DNA of 31,938 bases, taken from NCBI GenBank assembly GCA_003151895.1, contig PLYX01000078.1, forward strand, positions 1 through 31,938, written 5' to 3'. This document shows, piece after piece, positions 5,810-14,786 of the stretch. The notes beneath the pieces are model-generated. The model saw nothing but the letters and a program-made list of their open reading frames with translations. It had not been told where the DNA came from and did no database searches. The DNA comes from Solirubrobacterales bacterium. Lineage in GTDB: Bacteria > Actinomycetota > Thermoleophilia > Solirubrobacterales > Solirubrobacteraceae. Each line of letters begins with the position of its first letter. Position 1 is the first letter of the stretch. The position numbers and the translations under genes were made by a program.

Positions 5810-7846
5810 ATGAGCGGCGTAGCTGTAGACATTAACAGGTGCAGATCTAGCGTCGCGCGATGGGTATTTGTTTGCGTGTGTTGTGTGGGGATTTTGGGGT
5901 GTGCTCAGGGCACGTTCGCGTATCCTGCGGCGGCTTGGAATCTCCCCGAAGGCCGCGTGTACGAGATGGTCAGCCCGCCGTACAAGGCGGACTATGGCGT
6001 CGAAAGCAACCAAGGCGTTTTGGGCGCCGCGCCAGACGGCGAAAGCTTCGTGTTTAGGTCGTTTGGCGCGTTCGGCGACGCAAGAGCCAACACCCTGACT
6101 GTTCCTTACATCGCTCGGCGTACCCCCGACGGCTGGGTGACCTCCTCGACCAATCCGCCCCCCGCTGACGGGAGGTTGCCTGGCTTCAACGGCGATTACA
6201 CCCCCGACCTGAGCAGGCAAGTCACACCGGTCAGCGCTCAGAAGGGCGGTGTCGTGTCCAGCGAAGGTACCGCAGCCTTGATATTGAGCGACCTGCGTGC
6301 GCCGGAAATCTCGTTCATGCAAGCGTGGCCACTCCCGGATGGCCCGGCGACGTTCCCGGGCGACCCAGGCGAACCCGGTACCTACATTGGCGCGTCGGCA
6401 GATCTTTCACATGTGGTCTTCGCATCTCCCTTCGGCGGGATCTATCAGATTTTGGGGGTTGGTGGCCCCGAACCCAAGAAAGAACCGGTCGCGGTCGTCG
6501 GTGAACCCGACGGGCCCGGAGGTGCGGTCCTGCCGGAATGCCCTGGACTATCGCTCAAAAAGATAGTCGAACTTGAAGGGCGGTTTCATGCGATCTCTGA
6601 TGACGGTTCGGAGATTTTTTTCAGTCAATGCGGTATCTTCAGTCCTCGCGTGCCGTATGTCCGCGTGAACGGGTCGACGACGTTTGAGCTCTCGCCCGCC
6701 GGGGAATTCCAGGGGGCCTCGCGGGACGGTTCGAAGGCGTTCTTCACCAACGGCACGAGTGAACTGTTCATGGATATGATCGACAGCGAACCCGGACACG
6801 AAGCGGTCAGTGAAACGGTCCCAATCACCCTCGGCGCACCCGCGTCTGTGGTGGTCTCGAGCGACGATGGCTCGCACGTCTATTTCACGTCTTCGAGTGT
6901 GCTCGCGGGCGCGAATCCGCAGGGGAGCCCTCCGGGAGCTGGCGTGAGCAATCTGTACATGTATGACTCGGTCACTCGCAAAACGGCCTTCATCGCCGTC
7001 ACCGAAGTTGACAAGATAGGCGAACACTATCAAGCGCAGACGACGCCCGATGGTCGCTTCCTTGCGTTCACGACCGATTCGCGGCTCACCCCGGACGACA
7101 CTGACACGGCCGCCAGCGTCTATCGGTACGACGCGCAGACGCGCGCTCTAGTCCGTGTATCGGTTGGCGAAAACGGCCACGACGACAATGGCAACGACAA
7201 CGCGTTCGGCGCGAGCATGGCCGCACCCCTGCTCTCGGGTAAGACGGGTAAACAGGACCTCGCGGTTGAAACGTGGAGGCTGGGCACGCGTGCAATCAGC
7301 GACGACGGCTCGACGATCGTGTTCTCGACCGCCGCGCCGTTCTCCTCCCGGGCCGTAAACGGCAACGTGAACGTGTATGTGTGGCATGAAGGCCGGGTAG
7401 GCATGATCTCCACCGGGCTCTCGAAGATGTCCGACGAATCTCCCGCGGTATCGCAGTCGGGTCGAGACGTCTTCTTCCTGACGAGCCAGGGCATATTGCC
7501 ACAGGACTCTGATGGGCTGCTTGACGTGTATGACGCGCGGATCGGCGGGGGCTTTCCCGAATCGCCGGTGCCGGCCGGTGGCTGCTCGGGCGACGCGTGC
7601 CAGGGCCCGCCGAGCGTGCCGTCGCTGCTGGGCGCGCCGGCAAGCGCGACGTTCTCGGGGTTGGGCAATCCCGTGGCGCCGACGTCCAAACCGGCCGTGA
7701 AAGCGATGCAAAAGCCCAAGCCGAAGTGCAAGTCTGGATACAAACGCAACACGCATGGCAAGTGCGTGAAGGTCAAGAAGAGAGCCCGCAAGGCCGCTGC
7801 GGTGCCTGGTCGCGGTCACAGGTCGAGTCGAGGAGGAAGGTCGTGA
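5810..7846 (+). CDS. Secreted TolB/PD40-like beta-propeller protein with cationic tail
   Basis: A 678-residue exported protein. The N-terminal hydrophobic stretch (WVFVCVCCVGILGCAQGTFA) is a signal peptide; GC within it could be a poor lipobox. After RVYEMVSPPYKADYGV come repeated blades of the type D-G-S/E-x-[IV]-[VF]-F (for example ASADLSHVVFASP, ISDDGSEIFFSQ, SSDDGSHVYFTSS, ISDDGSTIVFST, SQSGRDVFFLTS). This is the hallmark of WD40-like PD40 propellers as in TolB. The last about 50 residues are Lys/Arg-rich with a KCKSGYKRNTHGKCVKVKK motif. A strong GGGGGAGGGGAA site precedes the ATG. It is the first of four co-directional exported genes, and its TGA overlaps the next start (GTGA). Role unknown; binding or scaffolding at the cell surface is an inference. 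Confidence 0.8.
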   Translation: MSGVAVDINRCRSSVARWVFVCVCCVGILGCAQGTFAYPAAAWNLPEGRVYEMVSPPYKADYGVESNQGVLGAAPDGESFVFRSFGAFGDARANTLTVPYIARRTPDGWVTSSTNPPPADGRLPGFNGDYTPDLSRQVTPVSAQKGGVVSSEGTAALILSDLRAPEISFMQAWPLPDGPATFPGDPGEPGTYIGASADLSHVVFASPFGGIYQILGVGGPEPKKEPVAVVGEPDGPGGAVLPECPGLSLKKIVELEGRFHAISDDGSEIFFSQCGIFSPRVPYVRVNGSTTFELSPAGEFQGASRDGSKAFFTNGTSELFMDMIDSEPGHEAVSETVPITLGAPASVVVSSDDGSHVYFTSSSVLAGANPQGSPPGAGVSNLYMYDSVTRKTAFIAVTEVDKIGEHYQAQTTPDGRFLAFTTDSRLTPDDTDTAASVYRYDAQTRALVRVSVGENGHDDNGNDNAFGASMAAPLLSGKTGKQDLAVETWRLGTRAISDDGSTIVFSTAAPFSSRAVNGNVNVYVWHEGRVGMISTGLSKMSDESPAVSQSGRDVFFLTSQGILPQDSDGLLDVYDARIGGGFPESPVPAGGCSGDACQGPPSVPSLLGAPASATFSGLGNPVAPTSKPAVKAMQKPKPKCKSGYKRNTHGKCVKVKKRARKAAAVPGRGHRSSRGGRS

Positions 7847-10815
7847 GCGGGACTCGGTCAAGGGGTTCGCTTATGTGGAAAAGCGCGATCGTGCGAGCGC
7901 TTCCGCTGCTGCTCGCTGTCGTTTCCCTCGTTCTGTGCGCGTCGGCGAGCGCGGAATCGCTGCCATTCGGTATCGCGAACTTTCAGATCTCCAGTTGCGC
8001 CGACGCGAGTAATGAACTGGGCTTGGATCCTTCATGCAAAGGCAATCCCTATACGCAGGCCGGCGGCACTCCGTATGAGTTCACGACGAAGCTGGACCTG
8101 AACACTGAAATCAACAACATTCCGGGACAGGGCTTCGGTGGGGTGATCCCCGCCAGTGGAAATCCGAAGGACATTTCGGTGGATCTGCCACCGGGCCTGA
8201 TTGTCGACCCGCTGGCCGCGCCTACGTGTTCTTTGGTGGTCTTCGATGACCTTAAAGCGACATGTCCGGCGAGCACTCAGGTCGGGACGGCCCTGCTCGT
8301 CCTGACAGGAAAAGCAAGCCAGCATCCGTTGTACAACCTGACGCCGCAACTGGGTCGTCCAGGCGAGTTCGGCATCGGGAACGTCAATGGCGCGAACTAC
8401 GTGATCACCGGCAGCGTGCGCACCGGCGAAGACTACGGGCTGAGCGCGATCAGTTCAGGAATACCGACGACTGGGGCGCTCACGTCGGCCACGATCAGCC
8501 TGTGGGGTGTGCCGGCCGACCCGAGCCACGACCCGCAGCGCGGTCGGGTCTGCGATTGGATTGAACTTAACAAACAGCCGCCGGCGCCGCCATATAGCTG
8601 CGAAGGCGGCGACCAGGCCAGTGGCGGCGGCCAGGTGGCGCTGGTGAGACTGCCGACCGAGTGCTCCGGTCTGTCGTTGCTGGGGGTCGCGGCCGCGGAT
8701 TCGTGGGAGAGCCCGGGAGCCGTAAACCCGGACGGCAGCCGAAAGCATGGCGATCCGGCCTGGACGACGAAGGAAGGGACGCTGCCGCCGGTGACGGGCT
8801 GTGGCTCGTTCGCCTTCGGCTCCTCGCTTGAAGTGCAGCCGGACAACACACTGGCGGGTGAGCCCGTCGGTCTGGGTGTCACGCTGGGCGTGCCGCAGAC
8901 GGAGGATCCGAGCCTGTTGGCCACGCCGCACGTGCGCAACGTGAGGGTCTCGTTGCCGATGGGCATGGTGATCTCACCGTCCGCGGCGCAGGGTCTTACG
9001 ACGTGCAAGGACGACCCCGACGCTGATCCCCGTGTCGTGCCCAACGAGCTGGGCCGGTCCTCGCTGTACCCCGCCTCGTGCGATCCGAGCTCCCAGGTCG
9101 GGACCGTGCATGCGACCTCGCCGGACTTGGCACAGCCGCTTGACGGCAAGGTCTTCCTCGGCACGCCGTTGTGCGGTCCGTGCAGTCCGGCCGACGCGCA
9201 GGAAGGGCGCATGGTCCGCCTGTACCTGCAGATGATCGGCGAAGGCAGCGACGCGCTGACCGTCAAGCTTGCCGGTTATGGCTCGATCGACCAGCAGACA
9301 GGCCAGCTGACAGCGGTCTTCGCCGAAAACCCGCAGCTGCCGTTCGAACACTTGACGTTGAGCCTCGGTGGCGGTCCCCGTGCGACGCTCGCGAACCCCA
9401 GGACGTGCGGTCCCGCTACCACGAACGCGGACTTCACGCCGTGGAGCTCGCCGTTCACGGCGGACTCGATGCCTTCGAGCAGCTTCGAAGTCACGGGTTG
9501 CTCGCCGGCGCAGTTCTCGACGTCGTTCACGGCGGGCACGACGAGCAACCAGGCTGGAGGGTTCAGCCCGTTCACGCTGGCGTTCGGGCGTACCGACGCG
9601 GACGGGTTCCTCTCGGGTGTGCAGTTGCGGATGCCGCCGGGCCTGTTGGGGATGCTCTCCAGGGTCAGCCTGTGCGGCGAACCACAGGCAGCACAGGGTA
9701 CGTGCGGGCCTGAAAGCCTGATCGGGCATACCCAGGTGCTGACCGGTCCCGGCGCTGACCCGTTCCTTGTGACGGGCGGGCAGGTGTTCATCACCGGCCC
9801 CTATAAAGGCGCCCCGTATGGCCTGTCGATCGTGGTCCCGGCGAAAGCCGGCCCGTACACGCTCACGGGCACGACCGGGACGGGCACGGTCGTGGTCAGG
9901 GCCGCGATCAACATCGACCCGAGCAACGCCCAGTTGCTCGTCACGGCCGATCCGTTGCCGACCGTCCTGGACGGCATCCCGCTGCAGCTGCGGGTCGTCA
10001 ACGTCACGATCGACCGTCCCGGGTTCACGTTCAACCCGACGGACTGCAACCCGCTCGCGGTCACCGGGATCCTGTCGAGCACCCAGGGCCAGAGCGCCCA
10101 GGTCTCCTCCTCCTTCCAGGTGACCAACTGCGCTGGGCTCTCCTTCAAACCGAAGTTCAGCGTCTTTACCTCCGGTCATACTTCGAGGGCCGATGGCGCA
10201 AGCCTCGACTCGAAGGTGTCCTATCCCACGGGCTCGCAGGGTACGCAGGCGAACTTCGCGCAGGTCAAGGTCGATCTGCCAAAGCAGCTGCCCTCGAGGC
10301 TGACGACATTGCAGAAGGCGTGTCCCGCCGCGACGTTCGAAGCGAACCCGGTCGGTTGTCCCGCGGCGTCCATCGTGGGTATCGCCAGAGCGTCCACACC
10401 GGTATTGCCCGTCGGGTTGAGCGGCCCGGTGTACTTCGTCTCCCATGGCGAGGAAGCGTTCCCGAGCCTGATCGTGGTGTTGCAGGGCGACGGAGTCAGG
10501 GTCGACTTGACCGGCTCGACGTTCATCAGCAAAGCAGGGATCACGAGCAGCACGTTCAAGAGCGTCCCGGACGTCCCGATCTCGAGCTTCGAGCTGTACC
10601 TGCCCGAGGGCGCGCACTCGGCGCTCGCGGCCAACGGCAACCTCTGCAAGAGCAAGCTCAAGATGCCGACGGCATTCACGGCTCAGAACGGCGCGGTGAT
10701 CCACCAGTCCACACCGATCGCGGTCACGGGCTGCGCGAAGGCCAAGACCGCCCGCAAGGCGCGCAGAGCCCGACGAGCCAGCCACCGTCCCACCGGCCAC
10801 AGGAGGACGAAATGA
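7843..10815 (+). CDS. Large modular secreted protein (990 aa) with cationic tail
   Basis: This exported protein has no domain I can name. I chose GTG at 7843 because AGGAGGAAGG lies just upstream and the start overlaps the previous stop (GTGA). The signal peptide ends at about residue 37 (LCASASA). The body repeats a loose module: a [VLI]-x-[VLM]-P-x-G-[LM] strand, conserved Cys residues, then CP(A)-S-x-[VI]-G, then a G-x-V-[FY] strand. Copies are visible around DLPPGLIVDPLAAPTCS, SLPMGMVISPSAAQGLTTC, RMPPGLLGMLSRVSLCGEP and DLPKQLPSRLTTLQKACP. This suggests three or four beta-sandwich-like repeats stabilised by disulfides. The C-terminus is Arg/Lys-rich (KTARKARRARRASHRPTGH). It is coupled at both ends to neighbouring exoprotein genes. 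Function unknown; an adhesive or wall-associated role is an inference. Confidence 0.75.
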   Translation: MSGTRSRGSLMWKSAIVRALPLLLAVVSLVLCASASAESLPFGIANFQISSCADASNELGLDPSCKGNPYTQAGGTPYEFTTKLDLNTEINNIPGQGFGGVIPASGNPKDISVDLPPGLIVDPLAAPTCSLVVFDDLKATCPASTQVGTALLVLTGKASQHPLYNLTPQLGRPGEFGIGNVNGANYVITGSVRTGEDYGLSAISSGIPTTGALTSATISLWGVPADPSHDPQRGRVCDWIELNKQPPAPPYSCEGGDQASGGGQVALVRLPTECSGLSLLGVAAADSWESPGAVNPDGSRKHGDPAWTTKEGTLPPVTGCGSFAFGSSLEVQPDNTLAGEPVGLGVTLGVPQTEDPSLLATPHVRNVRVSLPMGMVISPSAAQGLTTCKDDPDADPRVVPNELGRSSLYPASCDPSSQVGTVHATSPDLAQPLDGKVFLGTPLCGPCSPADAQEGRMVRLYLQMIGEGSDALTVKLAGYGSIDQQTGQLTAVFAENPQLPFEHLTLSLGGGPRATLANPRTCGPATTNADFTPWSSPFTADSMPSSSFEVTGCSPAQFSTSFTAGTTSNQAGGFSPFTLAFGRTDADGFLSGVQLRMPPGLLGMLSRVSLCGEPQAAQGTCGPESLIGHTQVLTGPGADPFLVTGGQVFITGPYKGAPYGLSIVVPAKAGPYTLTGTTGTGTVVVRAAINIDPSNAQLLVTADPLPTVLDGIPLQLRVVNVTIDRPGFTFNPTDCNPLAVTGILSSTQGQSAQVSSSFQVTNCAGLSFKPKFSVFTSGHTSRADGASLDSKVSYPTGSQGTQANFAQVKVDLPKQLPSRLTTLQKACPAATFEANPVGCPAASIVGIARASTPVLPVGLSGPVYFVSHGEEAFPSLIVVLQGDGVRVDLTGSTFISKAGITSSTFKSVPDVPISSFELYLPEGAHSALAANGNLCKSKLKMPTAFTAQNGAVIHQSTPIAVTGCAKAKTARKARRARRASHRPTGHRRTK

Positions 10816-13004
10816 TGACCCGCAAGACGATAACCGTGCTGGCCGTGCTCGCCCTCACGTGCGGCGCCACGGCACTCTCGAGCGCTTCTGCCCCGGCCGC
10901 GATCGTGCACGAATACGAACGGGAAATCAGCGAAAAAACGGTTCCCTCCCTGCCAAAACCATCGAGTAAATCGTTCCTGCCGTTCGGTGTGGCGGTCGAC
11001 AACTCGGCAAGCCCAAGCCCGTCGGCCGGCAACGTATACGTCTCCGATTTTGAAAATGGGGTCGTGGACAGATTTGACCCGGTCGGCGCCTACGTCTCGC
11101 AGCTGACTGGCTTTAGCATCCCGTGGGGGATCGCGGTCGACAACTCGACGAGTCTGTCGGCCGAAGGCGGTCTGTATGTCGGCGATTACGGCTCGAGCGA
11201 TCTGTACAAAGGGAAAAGCCTCTGCGCCTCGGGTCTCACCGGCGTGACCGGTGTGGCGGTCGACCAAGCAACCGGCGATGTCTATGTCGCGAGGGGCGAA
11301 AGCAGTGAAGCTAGGAACACCAAAGAAAACCTCGTCTATAAGTTCGATTCGTCATGTACACCGCTGGCCCCGCTGGAAGGCTTTCGTCGCCCGACGGCTG
11401 TGGCGGTGGACAACACGTGCTACTACGCGGGTCTGACCGGTAGCGCGTGTACGTCCGCAGACCCCCCAAACGGCGATGTGTATGTGCTCGAAGCCGGCGG
11501 CAACCAGCTTTTGAGCAGGTTCGACGCGACCGGCAAACTGCTCTCGCAGTGGCACGCGGAAGGGTTTGGCTTGACGGTCGACCAGTCAAGCGGTGATGTG
11601 TACGTGGCCGAAAACAGCGCCAACCTCGTCCAGGAGTTTGATCGCAGCGGCACGCTCCTCGCGGAAATCGGCGCCACCAGCCCGAACTACCCGACGGGAG
11701 CAAGGACGAAAGCTTTCGAGCCGCTCTCGGTGGCCGTGGACCGCGTCAGCCATGAGATCTACGTCGCCGATATCGCCAATGGTGTTGTGGACGTGTTCGA
11801 GCCCCCTGCCGAATCCCCCGAAGCGTTCACCGGACCCTTCTCGAACCTGCAGCCCACGAGCGTGACGCTCGAAGGCGAAGTGAACCCCAAACACGCCGAC
11901 ACGACGTCGTGGTTCGAATACGGGCCGTGCGCAAAACCGACCTGCACGGCAAGCGATCCGTACACCTTCAAGCAGTCCACGGTCCAGTCTCCCACGGGAC
12001 CGTCCCCGGGATCCGCCGACGACGGCAACGGCACGGCGAACGTCCCGGTGCAAGCGTCTATCACTGGCCTCCTGCCCAACCAGCCCTACCACTACCGGCT
12101 AATCGCCAAGAGCAAGAACGGCGAAGTCGCCGGTGCCGAACAGCAGTTCGCGACGCCTGCGATCGCGCCAACGGGGGAAACCCTGCCGCCCGCGTTCGTG
12201 GGCTTCCAGGCGGCAGCGCTGAGCGGGTCTGTCAACCCCGAGCACAGCGACACGACGTACCGGTTTGAATATGGTCAGTGCACCGGACCGGCCGCGTGCC
12301 CGGCGAGCGGCTACACGAGTGTGACGCCTGCGCAGAAATCGGCGGTCTACGGTGTCGTGGGCGCCTTCCAGGAAATCGAAGGTCTGCAGCCGTCGAGCAC
12401 ATATCACTACCGGCTGGTCGCCAGCAGCAGCGCAGGAGCCTCGATCGTCAACGGCCCTCCTGAAGTGACGTTCACGACCGAACCCGCGCCTGCGCTTGTG
12501 GTGGCGACGGGCGCGGCGGGCGGCGTCACGCAGACGTCGGCCATGATCTCAGGAACGCTCGATCCGAACGGCCTGGCGAGCAGCTACGGCTTCCAGATCG
12601 GCACGCAGGCCGGCGTGTACGGTCCCGAAGTCGGCGTTGGCAGGGTGGAACTGGGCATCTTCGAAACGAGGAGCGTGACGCTGGCCCTACAGAACCTGCA
12701 GCCGGGCACGACCTACCACTACAGGCTCGTGGCGAGCAACGCCTACAACGCGAGCGTGTACGGCGCGGATCAGATGTTTACGACTGCGGGGGCCTCGTCG
12801 CCGTTTACACAGCCGCTCACGTCGCCGCTGCTGGCAACTCCCGCGATCGTGTTCCCCCTCGAAGTCAAGGTCAAGAAACTCACCCAGGCACAGCAACTCG
12901 CGCGCGCTCTCAAAGTGTGCGCGAAGAAGTCGAAGAGCAAGCGCGCGGCGTGCAGGCGCGCCGCGCACAGGAAGTATGGAACCAAGCCCAAGAAGAAGAA
13001 ATAG
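10812..13004 (+). CDS. Secreted NHL-propeller protein with three Fn3-like repeats and cationic tail
   Basis: A 730-residue exported protein. The signal peptide is MMTRKTITVLAVLALTCGA onward, cleaved near SSASAPA. Residues about 55-335 hold six NHL-type blades, each with [GA]-[VL]-[AT]-V-D and a following VYV motif (for example FGVAVDNS, WGIAVDNS, TGVAVDQA, TAVAVDNT, GLTVDQS, LSVAVDR). That is enough for one closed propeller. Three Fn3-like repeats follow (about 343-448, 460-556 and 563-658), each beginning G-x-[VL]-[ND]-P and ending L-x-P-x-x-x-Y-H-Y-R-L-[IV]-A. The tail (683-730) carries CAKKSKSKRAACRRAAHRKY and then Lys residues, a tail style seen in Thermoleophilia exoproteins. ATG at 10812 overlaps the preceding stop (ATGA) and has AGGAGGACGA upstream. 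Confidence 0.85.
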   Translation: MMTRKTITVLAVLALTCGATALSSASAPAAIVHEYEREISEKTVPSLPKPSSKSFLPFGVAVDNSASPSPSAGNVYVSDFENGVVDRFDPVGAYVSQLTGFSIPWGIAVDNSTSLSAEGGLYVGDYGSSDLYKGKSLCASGLTGVTGVAVDQATGDVYVARGESSEARNTKENLVYKFDSSCTPLAPLEGFRRPTAVAVDNTCYYAGLTGSACTSADPPNGDVYVLEAGGNQLLSRFDATGKLLSQWHAEGFGLTVDQSSGDVYVAENSANLVQEFDRSGTLLAEIGATSPNYPTGARTKAFEPLSVAVDRVSHEIYVADIANGVVDVFEPPAESPEAFTGPFSNLQPTSVTLEGEVNPKHADTTSWFEYGPCAKPTCTASDPYTFKQSTVQSPTGPSPGSADDGNGTANVPVQASITGLLPNQPYHYRLIAKSKNGEVAGAEQQFATPAIAPTGETLPPAFVGFQAAALSGSVNPEHSDTTYRFEYGQCTGPAACPASGYTSVTPAQKSAVYGVVGAFQEIEGLQPSSTYHYRLVASSSAGASIVNGPPEVTFTTEPAPALVVATGAAGGVTQTSAMISGTLDPNGLASSYGFQIGTQAGVYGPEVGVGRVELGIFETRSVTLALQNLQPGTTYHYRLVASNAYNASVYGADQMFTTAGASSPFTQPLTSPLLATPAIVFPLEVKVKKLTQAQQLARALKVCAKKSKSKRAACRRAAHRKYGTKPKKKK

Positions 13005-13026
13005 GATCGATAAAGGGAGGAACTCG

Positions 13027-13815
13027 ATGTTCTCAAGGATACGCAAGCGCATCACGTACGCGAACGTCGCCATGACGCTCGCGCTCGTGTTCGCGATGGG
13101 TGGCGGCGCGTATGCCGCAAGCAAATACATAATCACCTCGACCAAACAGATCAAGCCGAGCGTGCTCGCGCAGCTGAAGGGCAAAAACGGCAAAAACGGC
13201 ACGAATGGTACCAACGGCACCAACGGAGTGAATGGCAAAGACGGAGCACAAGGCCCGGTAGGCGGAAAAGGCCCGGCGGGCGAAAGGAGCGAAAAGGGCG
13301 ACAAAGGTGAACAGGGCCTGAAAGGCACGACGGGACTGCAAGGCAGCGTCGGTCCGCAAGGTACAACCGGCGCGAACGGCGCGAACGGCGCGAACGGAGC
13401 GAACGGAGCGCAGGGCGTGCAGGGCGAACCGTGGACGCCCAACAACACGCTGCCGTCGAAAGCCTCAGAGAAGGGCCAGTGGGCTATTGTGGGCACTGCC
13501 GCCAAAGCCGGGGAACCCTTCGCCTATGCGTTCTCCTTCCCGATTCCGCTAGGAGCCAAAATCGCAGAAGCAAATCTCGGAATCGAAGGTCTAACACCCA
13601 TGACTGAATGTCCAGGAGGCGTGGGAAAACCAGAAGCAAATCCTGGTCACTTCTGCATATTCATAAGGCCGACGACAAACGTAAACCTTGCAGGAGGAGA
13701 AAACATCCAAACGGGTAACTTGGAAGCTGGAGAAACTGGGATGGTGTTGGACTATGCGTCCGTAGCGGCAGGTAAGGTAGAAGTAAAAGGTACCTGGGCC
13801 GTGACGGAGAAATAA
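13027..13815 (+). CDS. Collagen-like secreted or membrane-anchored stalk protein
   Basis: A 262-residue protein in three parts. The N-terminus MFSRIRKRITYANVAMTLAL followed by VFAMGGGAYA is a signal or anchor helix typical of Thermoleophilia collagen-like proteins. Residues 52-135 are 28 consecutive Gly-X-Y triplets, broken once by Ser88 in place of Gly. Ten of the Y positions are Asn and Pro is sparse. The C-terminal domain (about 136-262) is probably globular, with two Cys residues and an ECPGGVGKPEANPGHFC motif. The likely assembly is a trimeric triple helix with a head domain. GGGAGGAA precedes the ATG, 22 bases after the NHL gene stop, so it is probably the last gene of the operon. Codons in the last third are richer in A than those of the stalk. 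Confidence 0.85.
   Translation: MFSRIRKRITYANVAMTLALVFAMGGGAYAASKYIITSTKQIKPSVLAQLKGKNGKNGTNGTNGTNGVNGKDGAQGPVGGKGPAGERSEKGDKGEQGLKGTTGLQGSVGPQGTTGANGANGANGANGAQGVQGEPWTPNNTLPSKASEKGQWAIVGTAAKAGEPFAYAFSFPIPLGAKIAEANLGIEGLTPMTECPGGVGKPEANPGHFCIFIRPTTNVNLAGGENIQTGNLEAGETGMVLDYASVAAGKVEVKGTWAVTEK
13179..13426 (+). repeat. Nine-base tandem repeats encoding the Gly-X-Y stalk
   Basis: The DNA repeats with a nine-base period. The clearest block is 13369-13413, where AACGGCGCG/AACGGAGCG units recur almost unchanged and encode Gly-Ala-Asn. A second block near 13179-13240 encodes Gly-Lys-Asn and Gly-Thr-Asn. Such repeats are prone to length change by slippage. Confidence 0.7.
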
Positions 13816-14045
13816 CAGACGTCTAGACCTCGCCTAGCCCGCAACGATAGAAACCAAGATCCACAACAGGGCGCAGGGGGTCGCCTTTGCGCCCGAGAGC
13901 GATCTCCCTGGGCGCCGCCTCGCTTCTCTCTTTGGGTAGTGTCCAGGGAGAGCGGCAGGACCCCCGTGTGATGGCCCTGGGACCAGCAAGCGGGGGCAGG
14001 TCAAGAGCTCCTAATCGGTCTAATACGGCGAAGTATCGGCGCGCG
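13816..14045. other. Intergenic stretch after the exoprotein operon, with a candidate hairpin
   Basis: No supported gene. GGGCGCA at 13869-13875 pairs with TGCGCCC at 13888-13894 and may end the exoprotein transcript. From about 13935 to 14040 the sequence (starting GGGTAGTGTCCAGGG) is unlike either neighbour and has no readable product. The minus-strand reading continues the lipoprotein frame region only as unmatched Arg/Pro-rich codons. Confidence 0.4.
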
Positions 14046-14597
14046 TTAGTAGACCTGTTCGCAGCCGGTGATGGCGTCGTGCTTGGCGAGGGCACTGATG
14101 TGGCGTTCGTCCTTGTCGATCCTGGGGATGATTGTCCCCGCTGTAGCGAAGTGGTTGGCCTTGGCGTATTCGCCGACCCTGGTGGTGTCGCTGGCGAGCG
14201 TGTGAGCGGCGGCCACGAACTGTTTCCAGTCGTGTGCCATCGAGGCGGGCGGGGTGAGCTTGCGCAGTTCGGCGAGTGCCGCTCGCTGATAGGAGGCGAA
14301 CAGTGGTAGTTCGCGAGCGATGGCTTGCTGCGTGGGGAGTCTGACCGACGCGTGCCGGGCATCGATGCGCTTGCAGATCGCGCCTGCCTTGGCGATCAAG
14401 ATCGACTCAGCGCGCGTCATGGGCTTGCCAGGTGAGGCGTTGGTTGTCGCGGGCGTCGCTGTGCTTGCTGCGATGGTCGATGTGGCCGCGGCGCCCGTCG
14501 AGGCGCCGGTCGATCCGGTCTTGGACGATCCGCCGCAGCCTGACGCCGCCAATGTGGTCGCCGCGAATGCGAGCGCGGCGAGCTGTGCGTGTAACAT
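14046..14597 (-). CDS. Putative lipoprotein of unknown function
   Basis: A 183-residue protein with a lipoprotein signal: a hydrophobic N-terminus ends in the lipobox ASGC, with Cys21 as the predicted lipidation site. A 35-residue Ala/Thr/Ser-rich linker follows, then a helical domain of about 130 residues (TRAESILIAKAGAICKRIDA, then AHDWKQFVAAAHTLASDTTR, ending GCEQVY). It probably sits on the outer face of the membrane. GGAGGGAACGCA lies just upstream of the ATG at 14597. I recognise no named domain; helical lipoproteins of this shape are frequent in Solirubrobacterales-like genomes. Confidence 0.75.
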   Translation of the reverse strand: MLHAQLAALAFAATTLAASGCGGSSKTGSTGASTGAAATSTIAASTATPATTNASPGKPMTRAESILIAKAGAICKRIDARHASVRLPTQQAIARELPLFASYQRAALAELRKLTPPASMAHDWKQFVAAAHTLASDTTRVGEYAKANHFATAGTIIPRIDKDERHISALAKHDAITGCEQVY

Positions 14598-14786
14598 TGC
14601 GTTCCCTCCGAGTGATTGGTTTAAGTACTACCATGTCTCGGATAATTCTACAGGCTGGGACCGCTAAACGATAGGCGGTCCAGGGCCGGCTCGACTCGAC
14701 GCGCTCGCCCGCACTGCCGGGATGCTCGTTGGCATCCTGCTCGCGCCGGTCGAGCGGTAGGGATGGCGGTTGGAATGCGTGCGCGG
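14598..14786. other. Intergenic stretch holding a dispersed repeat
   Basis: It contains the promoter side of the lipoprotein gene and, at 14715-14749, the second copy of the 35-bp dispersed repeat. No gene is supported. Confidence 0.4.
14715..14749 (+). repeat. 35-bp dispersed repeat, copy 2
   Basis: Partner of 2695-2729 (3 mismatches in 35). Both copies lie in gene-poor debris next to remnants of regulators. Confidence 0.6.

Noticed and set aside
13179..13426. Nine-base repeats considered as a CRISPR-like or regulatory array
   Set aside because: They are in frame and encode Gly-X-Y triplets, with no spacers.
13887..14309. Plus-strand frame across the lipoprotein gene
   Set aside because: It is antisense to a gene with a lipobox and good ribosome site, and has no recognisable domain.
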